Source of the DNA: Bacillus aquiflavi
GTDB lineage: Bacteria; Bacillota; Bacilli; Bacillales; Cytobacillaceae
Assembly: GCF_019915265.1 (NCBI RefSeq)
Contig: NZ_CP082780.1
Coordinates: forward strand, 868,001 to 932,000
Direction: 5' to 3'
Length of the DNA: 64,000 bases
Shown here: positions 54,683-62,769 of the stretch, in pieces
Layout: the number at the start of each line of letters is the position of its first letter
Position numbering within the stretch: the stretch's first letter is position 1
Notes under the pieces: model-generated
Database searches by the model: none
Told to the model about the DNA's origin: nothing
The model's input: only the letters and a program-made list of their open reading frames with translations
Position numbers and translations under genes: made by a program

Positions 54683-55030
54683 CTAATCTTTCCCATAACT
54701 GACGTCTTTTGTGGGATGCATAAAAGGGCTCCCTTTAGGTCGTCTTTTTTGTTCTAGCAGCTCTCTGTTTTCTGCCGAGTTCCATCCTATATCATTTGTA
54801 GGATGCACCCATTCATCTCCTGCCATAACCGACGGATCCACTTCGTCATTCCAGTTTTCAAGTGGAGAATTTTCTGACGCATATTTACTATCGCCTATTG
54901 TAACCCCAAATGAATTTTTGTAAGGGGCTTCCATTTTTATTCCAGTATCTTTGAAGCTCGGTGCATTTATTTGGTGCGGTAACGTTTCATTTACAGAAAG
55001 AGGGTTTTTTTGTTTTTGTTTTTTCATCAT
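54683..55030 (-). CDS. DUF3905 protein
   Basis: 115 residues, hydrophilic, no membrane span. Typical DUF3905 segments: GVTIGDSKYASENSPLENW, NDEVDPSVMAGDEWVHPTND, GWNSAENRELLEQKRRPKGS and PFMHPTKDVSYGKD. The function is unknown. The family is confined to spore-forming Bacillales, so a spore role is plausible. AGGAATGA lies upstream of the ATG. Confidence 0.85.
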   Translation of the reverse strand: MMKKQKQKNPLSVNETLPHQINAPSFKDTGIKMEAPYKNSFGVTIGDSKYASENSPLENWNDEVDPSVMAGDEWVHPTNDIGWNSAENRELLEQKRRPKGSPFMHPTKDVSYGKD

Positions 55031-55147
55031 AAATCATTCCTTTTTTTCATTGTTTAAGCTGCTTAAAAAATAGATGCCGTATTATTTTGTCTTCTTTACA
55101 TAAAATAATGTAGAAATCGAGGTCACTTTTTAAGGAGGATCACAAAA

Positions 55148-55327
55148 TTGAAAAGAAAAATAAAATTTGATGCGATAGAAAAGCATAGTAAAACACCAAA
55201 AAGAAATATTGAGGAAATGGAGTTCTCTTCAGAATTTAGTAGTGGTGAGGAAGCGATAAAGGGAGCAAATCGAAACTCAAAGCAAGGAAGAAAGGGACAG
55301 GATCGTCATGAAACAGAAAAAAAATAA
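55148..55327 (+). CDS. Small basic hypothetical protein, 59 aa
   Basis: TTG 55148 follows AAGGAGG. The product starts MKRKIKFDAIEKHSKTPKRN, continues IEEMEFSSEFSSGEEAIKGA and ends GQDRHETEKK. It is charged and disordered-looking. It overlaps the next small gene by 20 bp. The EFS...EEA pattern recalls YfhD-like spore proteins, but the match is weak. Not assigned. Confidence 0.6.
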   Translation: MKRKIKFDAIEKHSKTPKRNIEEMEFSSEFSSGEEAIKGANRNSKQGRKGQDRHETEKK

Positions 55328-55475
55328 CCAAGAGGAAAAAGCGAATTCAGAATTTGGTATTGAATTTGGAGATTTAAATGCAGCAAAAATGTATGAACTT
55401 CAATTTATGAATACACGTCCTCAGCAAGAAGAAAATAAGACAGAGAAAAAAAATGTTAAAGCCGGCATTATTTAG
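55308..55475 (+). CDS. Small hypothetical protein, 55 aa
   Basis: ATG 55308 follows GGGACAGG inside the preceding gene. The product starts MKQKKNNQEEKANSEFGIEF, then GDLNAAKMYELQFMNTRPQQ. It is acidic at the start and basic at the end, with no membrane span. It overlaps the previous gene by 20 bp in another frame, so translation is probably coupled. Its stop lies in a terminator shared with the convergent radical SAM gene. No family recognised. Confidence 0.6.
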   Translation: MKQKKNNQEEKANSEFGIEFGDLNAAKMYELQFMNTRPQQEENKTEKKNVKAGII

Positions 55476-55481
55476 CCGGCT
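55460..55481. terminator. Bidirectional terminator
   Basis: AGCCGGC (55460-55466) pairs with GCCGGCT (55475-55481). On the minus strand it is followed by TTTAACATTTTTTT, so it mainly ends the radical SAM gene. Confidence 0.8.
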
Positions 55482-57247
55482 CTAAGTCGGTTAATTGACA
55501 GAAAAAAAAATCGTTGTTTTTGTCTGAATCGGATCAAAATATGCAACGATACAAGATGGCGATCTTTCGATGATTCCTTCATTTTATATATTTTTTTTAT
55601 ATCAAAAGCAACTTCTTCAAGAAGGCTATGCTTTAAAAGGCTTTTTTCTTGCAAATTTAAATTTGCAAATTCTTTTCCTAGTATTGTTGGTGTTTTTAAA
55701 AATTGTTTATATAAATGAGTCCGTTTCGTTTTTAGATAGCTTGTTGACCACCAAGATTTACGCGGTTTATATTTTTGATTAATGAAATAATCATATTTCA
55801 TTAAGCCTTCGATTATATCCAAATCCTTGACACCTTTATATGTTAAGAACGCGATTAATCGTTTAAATAAATCATCAAGCTGATGGCCAATTTTTGCCCA
55901 GCCACGCTCGTCCCAATATGTTCCAAATTGTTGGAAGAAATCAAAAGGAGTTGGAAATACTCTTGAAACTAAATATTCGATTGTATGATCCATTCGATGA
56001 TCATTCCAATATTTTTCTAATACATCTTCTACTTGTTTAATTTTAATAATGTCGGCAAATGAAAGAACACGATTTCCGAGTATTTCATAAGGAGCATCGT
56101 CCATAAATATATATCCATATTCTTCAGCACGATTACGCAACCCAGTTCCACGAAGCATTTTTAAAAATCCAAGCTGCAGTTCTTCGGGACGTAACTGAAA
56201 CACATCATTAAATGTTTTTTGAAAAGATGTGTAATCTTCTTCAGGTAAACCAGCAATTAAATCAAGATGCTGAGCTATTTTTCCGCCCTCTTTTACCATC
56301 GTGACCGTTCTCGTTATTTTTTTAAAATTTTGTTTCCTCATAACAAGTTCATTCGTGTAATCATTTGTTGATTGAACCCCAATTTCAAATCTAAATAACC
56401 CTGGCGGTGCTTTCTTGTTTAAAAATTCAATGACTTCCGGCCGCATAATGTCGGCTGTAATTTCAAATTGAAATACAGTGCCGGGCAAATGCTCGTCAAT
56501 TAGAAATTGGAACATCTCCAATGCATAACTGCGGCTAATGTTAAACGTACGATCGACAAACTTAATCGTTTTTGCGCCATTTTTCATTAAAAAGCGAATA
56601 TCATTTTTCACTTTTTCTCTATCAAAATAACGAACGCCAACCTCTATTGACGATAGGCAAAATTAGCAGCTAAACGGGCATCCGCGACTTGTTTCAATAT
56701 AAGTTACTCTTTTAGAAAGATGAGGAAGATCTTCTTCAAATCGAAATGGCGACGGTAAAGTTTTAAGATCAAGCTTGTTACGCTGTGGATTAATCATAAT
56801 CTCTCCATTGTTTCTCCAAGCAATCCCTGAAACAGTTGTGCAATCTTTCGATTTATGAATGGCAGTAAGCAATTGCTTAAATGTTTCTTCTCCTTCACCG
56901 ATTACGATAAAGTCAACTTCTGGGATCTTTTCCATCCAAAGAAACGTATCATAAGTCACTTCTGGTCCACCAAGAACAATAATAAGAGAAGGGTTAATCT
57001 TTTTTAACATTTTAATGACTTTCATCGTTTCTTCTATATTCCAAATGTAACAGCTAAAACCAACAACAGTTGGCTCTTTACGAATTAAATCAATAACGAT
57101 ATTCATAGCTGGGTCTTTTATCGTATATTCAGCAAGTGTTATTTTAAAATCAGGCTCAGCGTATGCCTTCAAATAACGAATGGCTAGGTTTGTATGAATA
57201 TATTTAGCATTTAAGGTGGAACAAACGATATTCATTTTAGTTGTCAA
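55472..57247 (-). pseudogene. B12-binding radical SAM protein with in-frame TAA
   Basis: 1776 bp, exactly 592 codons. N-terminal cobalamin-binding domain (IVCSTLNAKYIHTNLAIRYL, KKINPSLIIVLGGPEVTYD, VDFIVIGEGEETFKQL). Then the radical SAM site, ETSRGCPFSC, TAA at 56665-56663, FC. In relatives that position holds a normal residue (CxxxCxFC), so the stop splits the three iron-sulfur cysteines. The frame is unbroken on both sides, continuing SSIEVGVRYFDREK, FRFEIGVQSTN and IAGLPEEDYTSFQKTF and ending with a DUF4080-like helical region. A nonsense mutation or sequence error is likely; natural read-through is possible but not expected. Confidence 0.85.
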
Positions 57248-57277
57248 ACTCCTTTAGACTTTTCAATGAAAACGATC

Positions 57278-57413
57278 AAGTAAACTTGAACTTAGACTGA
57301 TTGTAAACGGACTCGTGAACGAGAGTTCTTTTCGCTTCCGTCTTGTGCTGCGCGCCTTTTTAAAATCAACTATTGATTTTGTCTACAATCTCCGTTGAAG
57401 TTAACTTGAACTT
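57278..57413 (+). repeat. Dispersed element, copy D (divergent promoter region)
   Basis: The core contains TTGTAAACGGACTCGTGAAC, GTTCTTTTCGCTTCCG, CTTGTGCTGCGCGCC and TTGATTTTGTCTACAATCTC. The first and last parts closely match copy B. Flanks: AAGTAAACTTGAACTT (57278-57293) and AAGTTAACTTGAACTT (57398-57413), identical at 15 of 16 bases in direct orientation. Unlike the other copies it lies between divergent genes and not behind a terminator. The remaining gap 57414-57589 is AT-rich with no feature besides the ribosome binding site of the next gene. Confidence 0.65.
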
Positions 57414-57589
57414 TTTAAACAGTGTTATTTAAAAGTAAAATGACGATCTATTTTTTATTATAGTCTATAGGACATAAAAAAGATACTGAACGACCATTTA
57501 TTTTAATTGGAGGTTAGCTGTTTTTTCAGCCATTTTTCAGAGACATTCAGTAGACTCAAAATAAAGAAGGAAAATGGAGGGATTGACAG

Positions 57590-58213
57590 GTGAAAAAATG
57601 GTCGTTTATATTGAGTGCTTTTCTGCTCATCGGTTTCATTATACCGGGAACGAATGATGTTATGGCAGATGATGATGGGGATGACGAATACGAAGAGTAC
57701 AATGAGTACGAGATGGATGACGATGATGACGAACATGAAGATGATGGACATAATGATCATGAATACAGAGAAAATAATAGTAATCAACCAACACATTTCT
57801 GGAATTTATGGTCAAGAGATGTAACTGTTCAAAAGGGGACATTGCCTTTTACTGAACCGACATTAAGTATTTTTAAGAACGCTGAAGGTGTAGAAAAAGA
57901 GCTTTTTGTTATTCCAAATGAAGGTGAACTTCTTGTCCCAGCGAAGGAAATAGCTGAACTGTTAGGAAGTCAAACAACATTTTATCGTAATAGTAAAATC
58001 GTATTGATGGAAAAAGACAATTATGAATTAATTGTAAAAGCTGGCACAAATGCAGCTTATGAAAATAAATTAAAAACCCCAATGCCAGCAAAAGCGATGT
58101 TTTATGAGCAATCTGTGTACGTTCCGATTAGCGTTGTTACGAATGCACTAGGATATAGGGCTGAGTGGGATGATCAAGGGAAAAGCTTTTTAATCTCAAA
58201 ACTGACTTATTAA
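57590..58213 (+). CDS. Secreted acidic protein with stalk (copper amine oxidase N-like) domain
   Basis: 207 residues from GTG 57590 behind GGAGGG. Signal peptide about 1-27 (KKWSFILSAFLLIGFIIPG). Strikingly acidic residues 28-62 (DDDGDDEYEEYNEYEMDDDD then HEDDGHNDHEY), able to bind cations. The C-terminal half is a stalk-type domain: LLVPAKEIAELLGSQTTFYR, NSKIVLMEKDNYELIVKAGT, VYVPISVVTNALGYRAEWDD. Exported to the cell surface. It is the first gene of a four-gene run with ApbE and a ferric-reductase-like protein. The function is unknown; a metal-binding or scaffolding role is inferred from composition. Confidence 0.8.
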   Translation: MKKWSFILSAFLLIGFIIPGTNDVMADDDGDDEYEEYNEYEMDDDDDEHEDDGHNDHEYRENNSNQPTHFWNLWSRDVTVQKGTLPFTEPTLSIFKNAEGVEKELFVIPNEGELLVPAKEIAELLGSQTTFYRNSKIVLMEKDNYELIVKAGTNAAYENKLKTPMPAKAMFYEQSVYVPISVVTNALGYRAEWDDQGKSFLISKLTY

Positions 58214-58230
58214 AAAAGGAGTAGATGATA

Positions 58231-58461
58231 ATGAAACATTCAAAAAAAGCACGCTGGATTATTGGTCTATCTGGAGTAGCTTTCTCGGCATTTATTTTAA
58301 GTCAAATTGAATATGAAGCTGCTGATAACAATTCAACAGAACAAATAAAAGATCAGGAAGTTTCTAAAAAAGAGAAAGAACTAGCGGCGCTTGATTGGGG
58401 TAATTTTACAATAAATGAAACGCAAATTAGGCAGAGTGACCGAAAAACAAAAAGATCATAA
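58231..58461 (+). CDS. Small single-span membrane protein, 76 aa
   Basis: ATG 58231 follows AAAAGGAG. Basic start MKHSKKARW, one hydrophobic span (IIGLSGVAFSAFILSQI), then an extracytoplasmic polar tail (DNNSTEQIKDQEVSKKEKEL, AALDWGNFTINETQIRQSD). It lies 17 bp after the acidic stalk gene and 15 bp before apbE. No family is recognised. Given its place it may be the partner or flavinylation substrate of the system, but no canonical ApbE acceptor motif is visible. Confidence 0.7.
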   Translation: MKHSKKARWIIGLSGVAFSAFILSQIEYEAADNNSTEQIKDQEVSKKEKELAALDWGNFTINETQIRQSDRKTKRS

Positions 58462-58476
58462 AAGAAGGTTATATAG

Positions 58477-59382
58477 ATGGATGAACTTTCTCTTGAAGCA
58501 ATGAATACAACTTTTTTTGTGTCGGTATGTTGTAGTACAAAGCAGAAATGGAAAACGGAAATAGTTAATTGGTTTCATTATATAGAAACAGAATGGTCAA
58601 GATTTCTTTCTGGAAATGAGCTATATCAATTTAATGAAACAAGGAAGGGAAATTGGATAAAAGTATCGCCGTCATTTTTCTTATGTTTACAAATAGCAGA
58701 AAAATATCGCCGCAAAACGAAAGGTCTTTTTAATCCAACTTTGTCACTTCAAATGGAAGCAAATGGGTATAATAAATCATTTCCGTTCAACTTAGCTGAA
58801 AAAAGTCCTCATATTTTAGTTCCTCAAGAAGAAGAACCTTTTTTGTTTGATGTAAAAAACTGTTCAATTTACAAGCAAACAGATCAAAAGGTTGATCTGG
58901 GAGGAATAGCAAAAGGCTATGCAGTAGAGACAGCTGCACGATGGCTGGAAAAGAATGGAAACTGTTCATATGGAATTGTAGATGGCGGCGGTGATATGAA
59001 AGTTTGGTCTGACGGAGAAAAGGAATGGACGATAGGGATAGCCGATCCTTTTAATGTAGAGAAGGAGATTGCGCAAATAACAATTAAAAATGGGGCGATT
59101 GCAACATCAAATCGAGTTTACCGAAGCTGGTTTGATGGCAATTCGAAGAAGCATCACATTTTAAATGGAAAAACTGGCAAACCTGCTGAAACAAACGTTA
59201 TCCAAGCAACAGTTATATCAGAAGATTGTCTCAGTGCAGAGGTAGGGGCTAAATTATGTTTTTTACTTCCTTCTGAAAAGTTGCAGCATCAATTTACAGA
59301 AATTTTTCCGCAAGCTGGATTTTTCATCGTAAATGAAGACGGTGAACGGAGAACATTGAGAGGAGGTGTTTCCGTTGACTGA
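58477..59382 (+). CDS. apbE: FAD:protein FMN transferase (ApbE)
   Basis: 301 residues, ATG with AGAAGG upstream. ApbE domain: FLSGNELYQFNE, TKGLFNPTLSLQME, QKVDLGGIAKGYAVETAARW, SYGIVDGGGDMKVW, GAIATSNRVYRSW, HHILNGKTGKPAETNVIQAT, ISEDCLSAEVGAKLCFLLPS. It attaches FMN from FAD covalently to a threonine/serine of extracytoplasmic redox proteins, using Mg2+. Unlike many Gram-positive ApbE proteins, no lipoprotein signal is visible, so location is uncertain. Its end overlaps the next gene, indicating one operon. No FMN-binding-domain protein is encoded nearby. Confidence 0.9.
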   Translation: MDELSLEAMNTTFFVSVCCSTKQKWKTEIVNWFHYIETEWSRFLSGNELYQFNETRKGNWIKVSPSFFLCLQIAEKYRRKTKGLFNPTLSLQMEANGYNKSFPFNLAEKSPHILVPQEEEPFLFDVKNCSIYKQTDQKVDLGGIAKGYAVETAARWLEKNGNCSYGIVDGGGDMKVWSDGEKEWTIGIADPFNVEKEIAQITIKNGAIATSNRVYRSWFDGNSKKHHILNGKTGKPAETNVIQATVISEDCLSAEVGAKLCFLLPSEKLQHQFTEIFPQAGFFIVNEDGERRTLRGGVSVD

Positions 59383-59953
59383 AATCGTTGAGTTGTTATC
59401 TGTTTGGAATTTAATCAGGTTATCTGGATTTTTAGCTTTCTTTTATTTGACGATGTCTATTTTTTTCGGAATGCTATCTTCATTTAGTTGGTTAAAAAGA
59501 AAGAAAGGATTATTTCATCATTTTCACCTTTTAAATGGATGGATTGGATTCCTCGCGATCATCTTTCATATCGTTATTTTACTGTATGATCAATATATTC
59601 AATATTCGCTCAGTGAATTGTTCATTCCTTTTACTGCTACACATAAACCGATCTCCTCTGGATTAGGGACGATTTCCTTCTTTCTTTTTCTATTTATCTT
59701 ATTAGCCGCTGATTTTTGGATGAAGAGTATGAATAGAACTGTTTGGAAGGCTCTACACTTACTCGTTTACCCTGCATGGCTTTTAATGTTTATTCACGGG
59801 ATATTAATCGGAACTGATTCAGCTCAAACTTGGGCAGTTGTTTTGTATGGCAGTTCTTTTGTAGTCATTGTTTTGTTGTTCGGATTGAAATTACTTGAAA
59901 TATCAACGTTACAAAAACATCCGCAAATGAGGAAAAGGCTGTCTAATAAGTGA
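59375..59953 (+). CDS. Ferric-reductase-like transmembrane protein
   Basis: About 192 residues from TTG 59375, with GAGAGGAGG upstream and overlapping the apbE end by 8 bp. About five to six spans: LIRLSGFLAFFYLTMSIFFG, LNGWIGFLAIIFHIVILLYD, ISFFLFLFILLAADFWMKSM, LHLLVYPAWLLMFIHGILIG, and WAVVLYGSSFVVIVLLFGLK. Histidines within spans (FHHFHLLNGW, FHIVI, HLLVYPAW, IHGILIG) fit the two-haem ferric reductase fold. It likely carries electrons across the membrane. With ApbE it suggests an extracytoplasmic flavin-haem electron chain. Confidence 0.8.
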   Translation: MTEIVELLSVWNLIRLSGFLAFFYLTMSIFFGMLSSFSWLKRKKGLFHHFHLLNGWIGFLAIIFHIVILLYDQYIQYSLSELFIPFTATHKPISSGLGTISFFLFLFILLAADFWMKSMNRTVWKALHLLVYPAWLLMFIHGILIGTDSAQTWAVVLYGSSFVVIVLLFGLKLLEISTLQKHPQMRKRLSNK

Positions 59954-59954
59954 A

Positions 59955-60003
59955 GCCCCCCTCAATGTTAACGGATTAAAAACTCTGTTAACTTAAGGGG
60001 AGT
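59955..60003. terminator. Terminator between the redox operon and the two-component system
   Basis: CCCCCCTCAATGTTAAC near 59956 pairs imperfectly with GTTAACTTAAGGGG near 59988. The two operons converge here, so it may serve both. Confidence 0.65.
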
Positions 60004-60059
60004 TTAAACTATTTTATGCTAAAAGCGAAACTTCAATCAGTAAGCAGTTGTCTAATTGC

Positions 60060-61295
60060 TTACTGATTAAATATGATCGTAAAGGTTGATCCCTTACCAA
60101 ATTCACTTTCTACTGCTAGCTTTCCTTTATGTGTTTCAACAATTATTTTTGCAATTGATAAACCTAAACCAGTTCCGTTTCTTACCCGAGACGTATCTGC
60201 ACGATAAAAACGATCAAAAATATGTTGCAAATCTTGCTTTTTTATTCCCGTGCCTGTATCGATTACTTGGATAAGTATTTGTCCATTTGTTCTTTTTAAT
60301 AATAATTTGATTGAGCCTTTTTCAGTATAGACGATCGCATTTTGTAGTAAAATGTATAAAAGTTGTTGGATTCTTATTGGGTCGCCCATCATTTTTATGT
60401 TTTCTTCTATTTGAGTGATAAACTGTAAATGGGCAGGGATCTTTACCGCGAATCGTTTTCCTATGGAAGTGATTAATTCTGACAATGGTACTAGCTCTGT
60501 TTTAATCATAAACTGATGATGATCATTTCGAGCAATTAAAAGCAGATCTTCAAGAAGCTTGTTCATTAATGTTGCTTCCAGTTTCATATCTGCTAGCACT
60601 TCTTGTCCTAATGGGCTTAGTTTGTTTTTTTCCTCTCGTTCTAGAAGTTCGAGGGAGCTATAAAAAATACTTAACGGTGTCCTTAACTCGTGCGAAGCAT
60701 CGGAAACGAATTTTTTTTGACTATTAAACGCATTTTGGATCGGTTGCATCGCTTTTCCGGCTAAATAGTAGCTTAATATTGCTAATAGTACGCTAAAGAC
60801 GATTGTTAATATCATAAGTCCCCAGACAATCTTTTCAATTAGATGTTTTTGACTTGTAATTTCTGTCCCGATAATAACGTATCCAAGTAAATATCCGTCA
60901 TCTTGCAATGGCTGTCTCATGATCAATAAATGAGCGCCTTCATATTCAGCTTCTTTTAGAAAAAAAGACGATGAACTCTCAGTATATAACGTTTTCGCTT
61001 TGTTTGAAAAACCGGCAATTGTTTCTTTCCCCTCTATTAAATCATGCTGTGTATTAAATAAATAATAGAAAACAGCACGGTCTGTTTTCAGTTCAACTTC
61101 TTCCTGTTCCTTCTCCTCTAATTCTTCGATAAATTCTTCTTCTTCTTTTTCAAAGTAATGTATTAACTCCTCTTTTTGCTGTTCTTCAATAGAATTCGTA
61201 ATAAAATAAGATAGTAGAACGATAAAAATAAGCAGGAGTATTAAAAAAGAACCAGTATATAGTAACGTTAATTTGATCCTAACTGGATTAAACAT
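60060..61295 (-). CDS. Sensor histidine kinase with acidic extracytoplasmic loop
   Basis: 411 residues. Membrane spans about 10-32 (LLYTGSFLILLLIFIVLLSY) and about 160-182 (IVWGLMILTIVFSVLLAILS). The external domain between them starts with a run rich in ExxE motifs (EEQQKEELIHYFEKEEEEF, EELEEKEQEEVEL). HisKA has the phospho-His in SDASHELRTPLS. HATPase boxes: LLQNAIVYTEKGS (N), DTGTGIKKQDLQHIFDRFYR (G1/F) and GTGLGLSIAK (G2). The ExxE clusters recall iron sensing in PmrB-type kinases; a metal signal is inferred. It overlaps the response regulator gene by 8 bp. Confidence 0.9.
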   Translation of the reverse strand: MFNPVRIKLTLLYTGSFLILLLIFIVLLSYFITNSIEEQQKEELIHYFEKEEEEFIEELEEKEQEEVELKTDRAVFYYLFNTQHDLIEGKETIAGFSNKAKTLYTESSSSFFLKEAEYEGAHLLIMRQPLQDDGYLLGYVIIGTEITSQKHLIEKIVWGLMILTIVFSVLLAILSYYLAGKAMQPIQNAFNSQKKFVSDASHELRTPLSIFYSSLELLEREEKNKLSPLGQEVLADMKLEATLMNKLLEDLLLIARNDHHQFMIKTELVPLSELITSIGKRFAVKIPAHLQFITQIEENIKMMGDPIRIQQLLYILLQNAIVYTEKGSIKLLLKRTNGQILIQVIDTGTGIKKQDLQHIFDRFYRADTSRVRNGTGLGLSIAKIIVETHKGKLAVESEFGKGSTFTIIFNQ

Positions 61296-61965
61296 TTTTA
61301 TCTCTCATTTTATAGCCAACTCCTCTTACCGTCTGAATGAAAGATTCTTCATCATGACGATCAATTTTTTTTCGGACTAGCTTTATAAGGGCATCTAATG
61401 CGTTATCTGAAATATCCGCATCAAACCCCCAAATTGTTTCAATTAATTGCTCACGTGTCAATACTTGCTCTTTATTTCGCATTAACACTTCTAGTAGTTG
61501 ATATTCTTTTTTTGTTAGATCGATTTGTTCGCCATCCTTCATAACGAGATGAGAGTCGAGATGAAGGGAGAGATTATTAAGTTGCAGCACTTGCTCGAAT
61601 CTTTTTTCTTTCCGTCTTGAAAGGGCTCTAATTCTTGCATATAATTCTTCAAATTCGAACGGTTTTACAACATAGTCATCTGCACCGGAATCTAAACCCG
61701 TTACAATGTCGCCTAAATCATCTTTAGCCGTTAATATTAAAATTCCACCTTGGAACCCTTCTTTTCTAAGTCGATTACATACGTCAATCCCACTTATTTT
61801 CGGCATCATCCAATCTAAAACTAATACATCGTAAGGGGAGTAGGTTGCATAATCGTATGCATCACTTCCGTTTTTCACCCAATCGACATTGTTTAATTCT
61901 TTTTGTAATAAATGATGTAAAATTTTACCGAGACGTTCATCATCCTCAGCCAACAAAATGTTCAT
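61288..61965 (-). CDS. OmpR/PhoB-family response regulator
   Basis: 225 residues. Receiver domain about 1-115 with acidic pocket (AEDDE) and phospho-acceptor Asp51 in VLVLDWMMPK, then LTAKDD and the VVKPFEFEELYAR lysine region. Winged-helix DNA-binding domain about 130-222 (LTKKEYQLLEVLMRNKEQVL, TREQLIETIWGFDADIS, LIKLVRKKIDRHDEESFIQT, VRGVGYKM). It is the first gene of the pair, overlapping the kinase start. Likely targets are its own operon or the convergent flavin/ferric-reductase operon, which is inference from neighbourhood. Confidence 0.93.
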   Translation of the reverse strand: MNILLAEDDERLGKILHHLLQKELNNVDWVKNGSDAYDYATYSPYDVLVLDWMMPKISGIDVCNRLRKEGFQGGILILTAKDDLGDIVTGLDSGADDYVVKPFEFEELYARIRALSRRKEKRFEQVLQLNNLSLHLDSHLVMKDGEQIDLTKKEYQLLEVLMRNKEQVLTREQLIETIWGFDADISDNALDALIKLVRKKIDRHDEESFIQTVRGVGYKMRDKNV

Positions 61966-62119
61966 GACAACATACCCTCTCTTTACTCTCTACTATTTTA
62001 GACATTTTTACAAATAGTGTAACATCATAATCTGAAAAAAGAATGAAAAGTTCTGGTGCAATGAACGTTGTCTTTTAAGATATAAAAAAATTATTGATAT
62101 GTTGAAAAGGAGTGTCACA

Positions 62120-62584
62120 ATGCTTGTAGTAAGTGCATGTTTAGCTGGAATCAACTGTCGTTATGACGGCGGCCATCAATTAATAAAAAAAATCAATGAA
62201 CTTGTTGAACAACGAAAAGCAATCGTTGTTTGTCCTGAAGTATTAGGAGGATTAGACACGCCGCGAGAACCAGCAGAGATCGTCGGGGGTTCTGGTGAAG
62301 ATGTATTAGACGGAAAAGCAAAAGTAATCAATCGTCTCGGTGAGGATGTGACAGATTCATTTATTAAAGGCGCGTACGAAACGTTAAAGCGTGTTAAAGA
62401 AGTCGGAGCTACAGCGGTTGTTTTAAAAGAAAACAGTCCATCATGCGGAAGCAACATGATTTATAACGGGAACTTTTCTAATGAGAAAGTAAGTGGAGAA
62501 GGGGTAACAGCTGCTTTACTTCGAAAAGAAGGTATAAACGTTTTGTCTGAGGCAGAGATGCATACATTATTTGAAAAAGAATGA
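62120..62584 (+). CDS. DUF523 (YbbK-type) protein
   Basis: 154 residues from ATG 62120 with AAAGGAGTG upstream; an in-frame start at 62099 precedes that site. The DUF523 pattern is clear: VVSACLAGINCRYDGGH, VVCPEVLGGLDTPREPAEIV, GGSGEDVLDGKAKV, GATAVVLKENSPSCGSNMIY and GEGVTAALLRKEGINVLSE. Conserved cysteines in ACLAGINC, VVCPE and SPSCG suggest metal binding. The biochemical role is not established. It is a single gene, divergent from the two-component system. Confidence 0.9.
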   Translation: MLVVSACLAGINCRYDGGHQLIKKINELVEQRKAIVVCPEVLGGLDTPREPAEIVGGSGEDVLDGKAKVINRLGEDVTDSFIKGAYETLKRVKEVGATAVVLKENSPSCGSNMIYNGNFSNEKVSGEGVTAALLRKEGINVLSEAEMHTLFEKE

Positions 62585-62769
62585 AAAATTCTTTACGGAT
62601 TTAGTTTTTAAGCATGTATTACATAATTAGTGTGAAATTTTTTTATCTAGGAATAGATAATTAGAAATGCTGTCTAGAAAGACGAAAAAAAGTGTTTTCT
62701 AATTAGCCTCAAAATGAACTTGGATAGTACGAGGACAATTTATTATACTACTTCATGTACCAATGAGGT

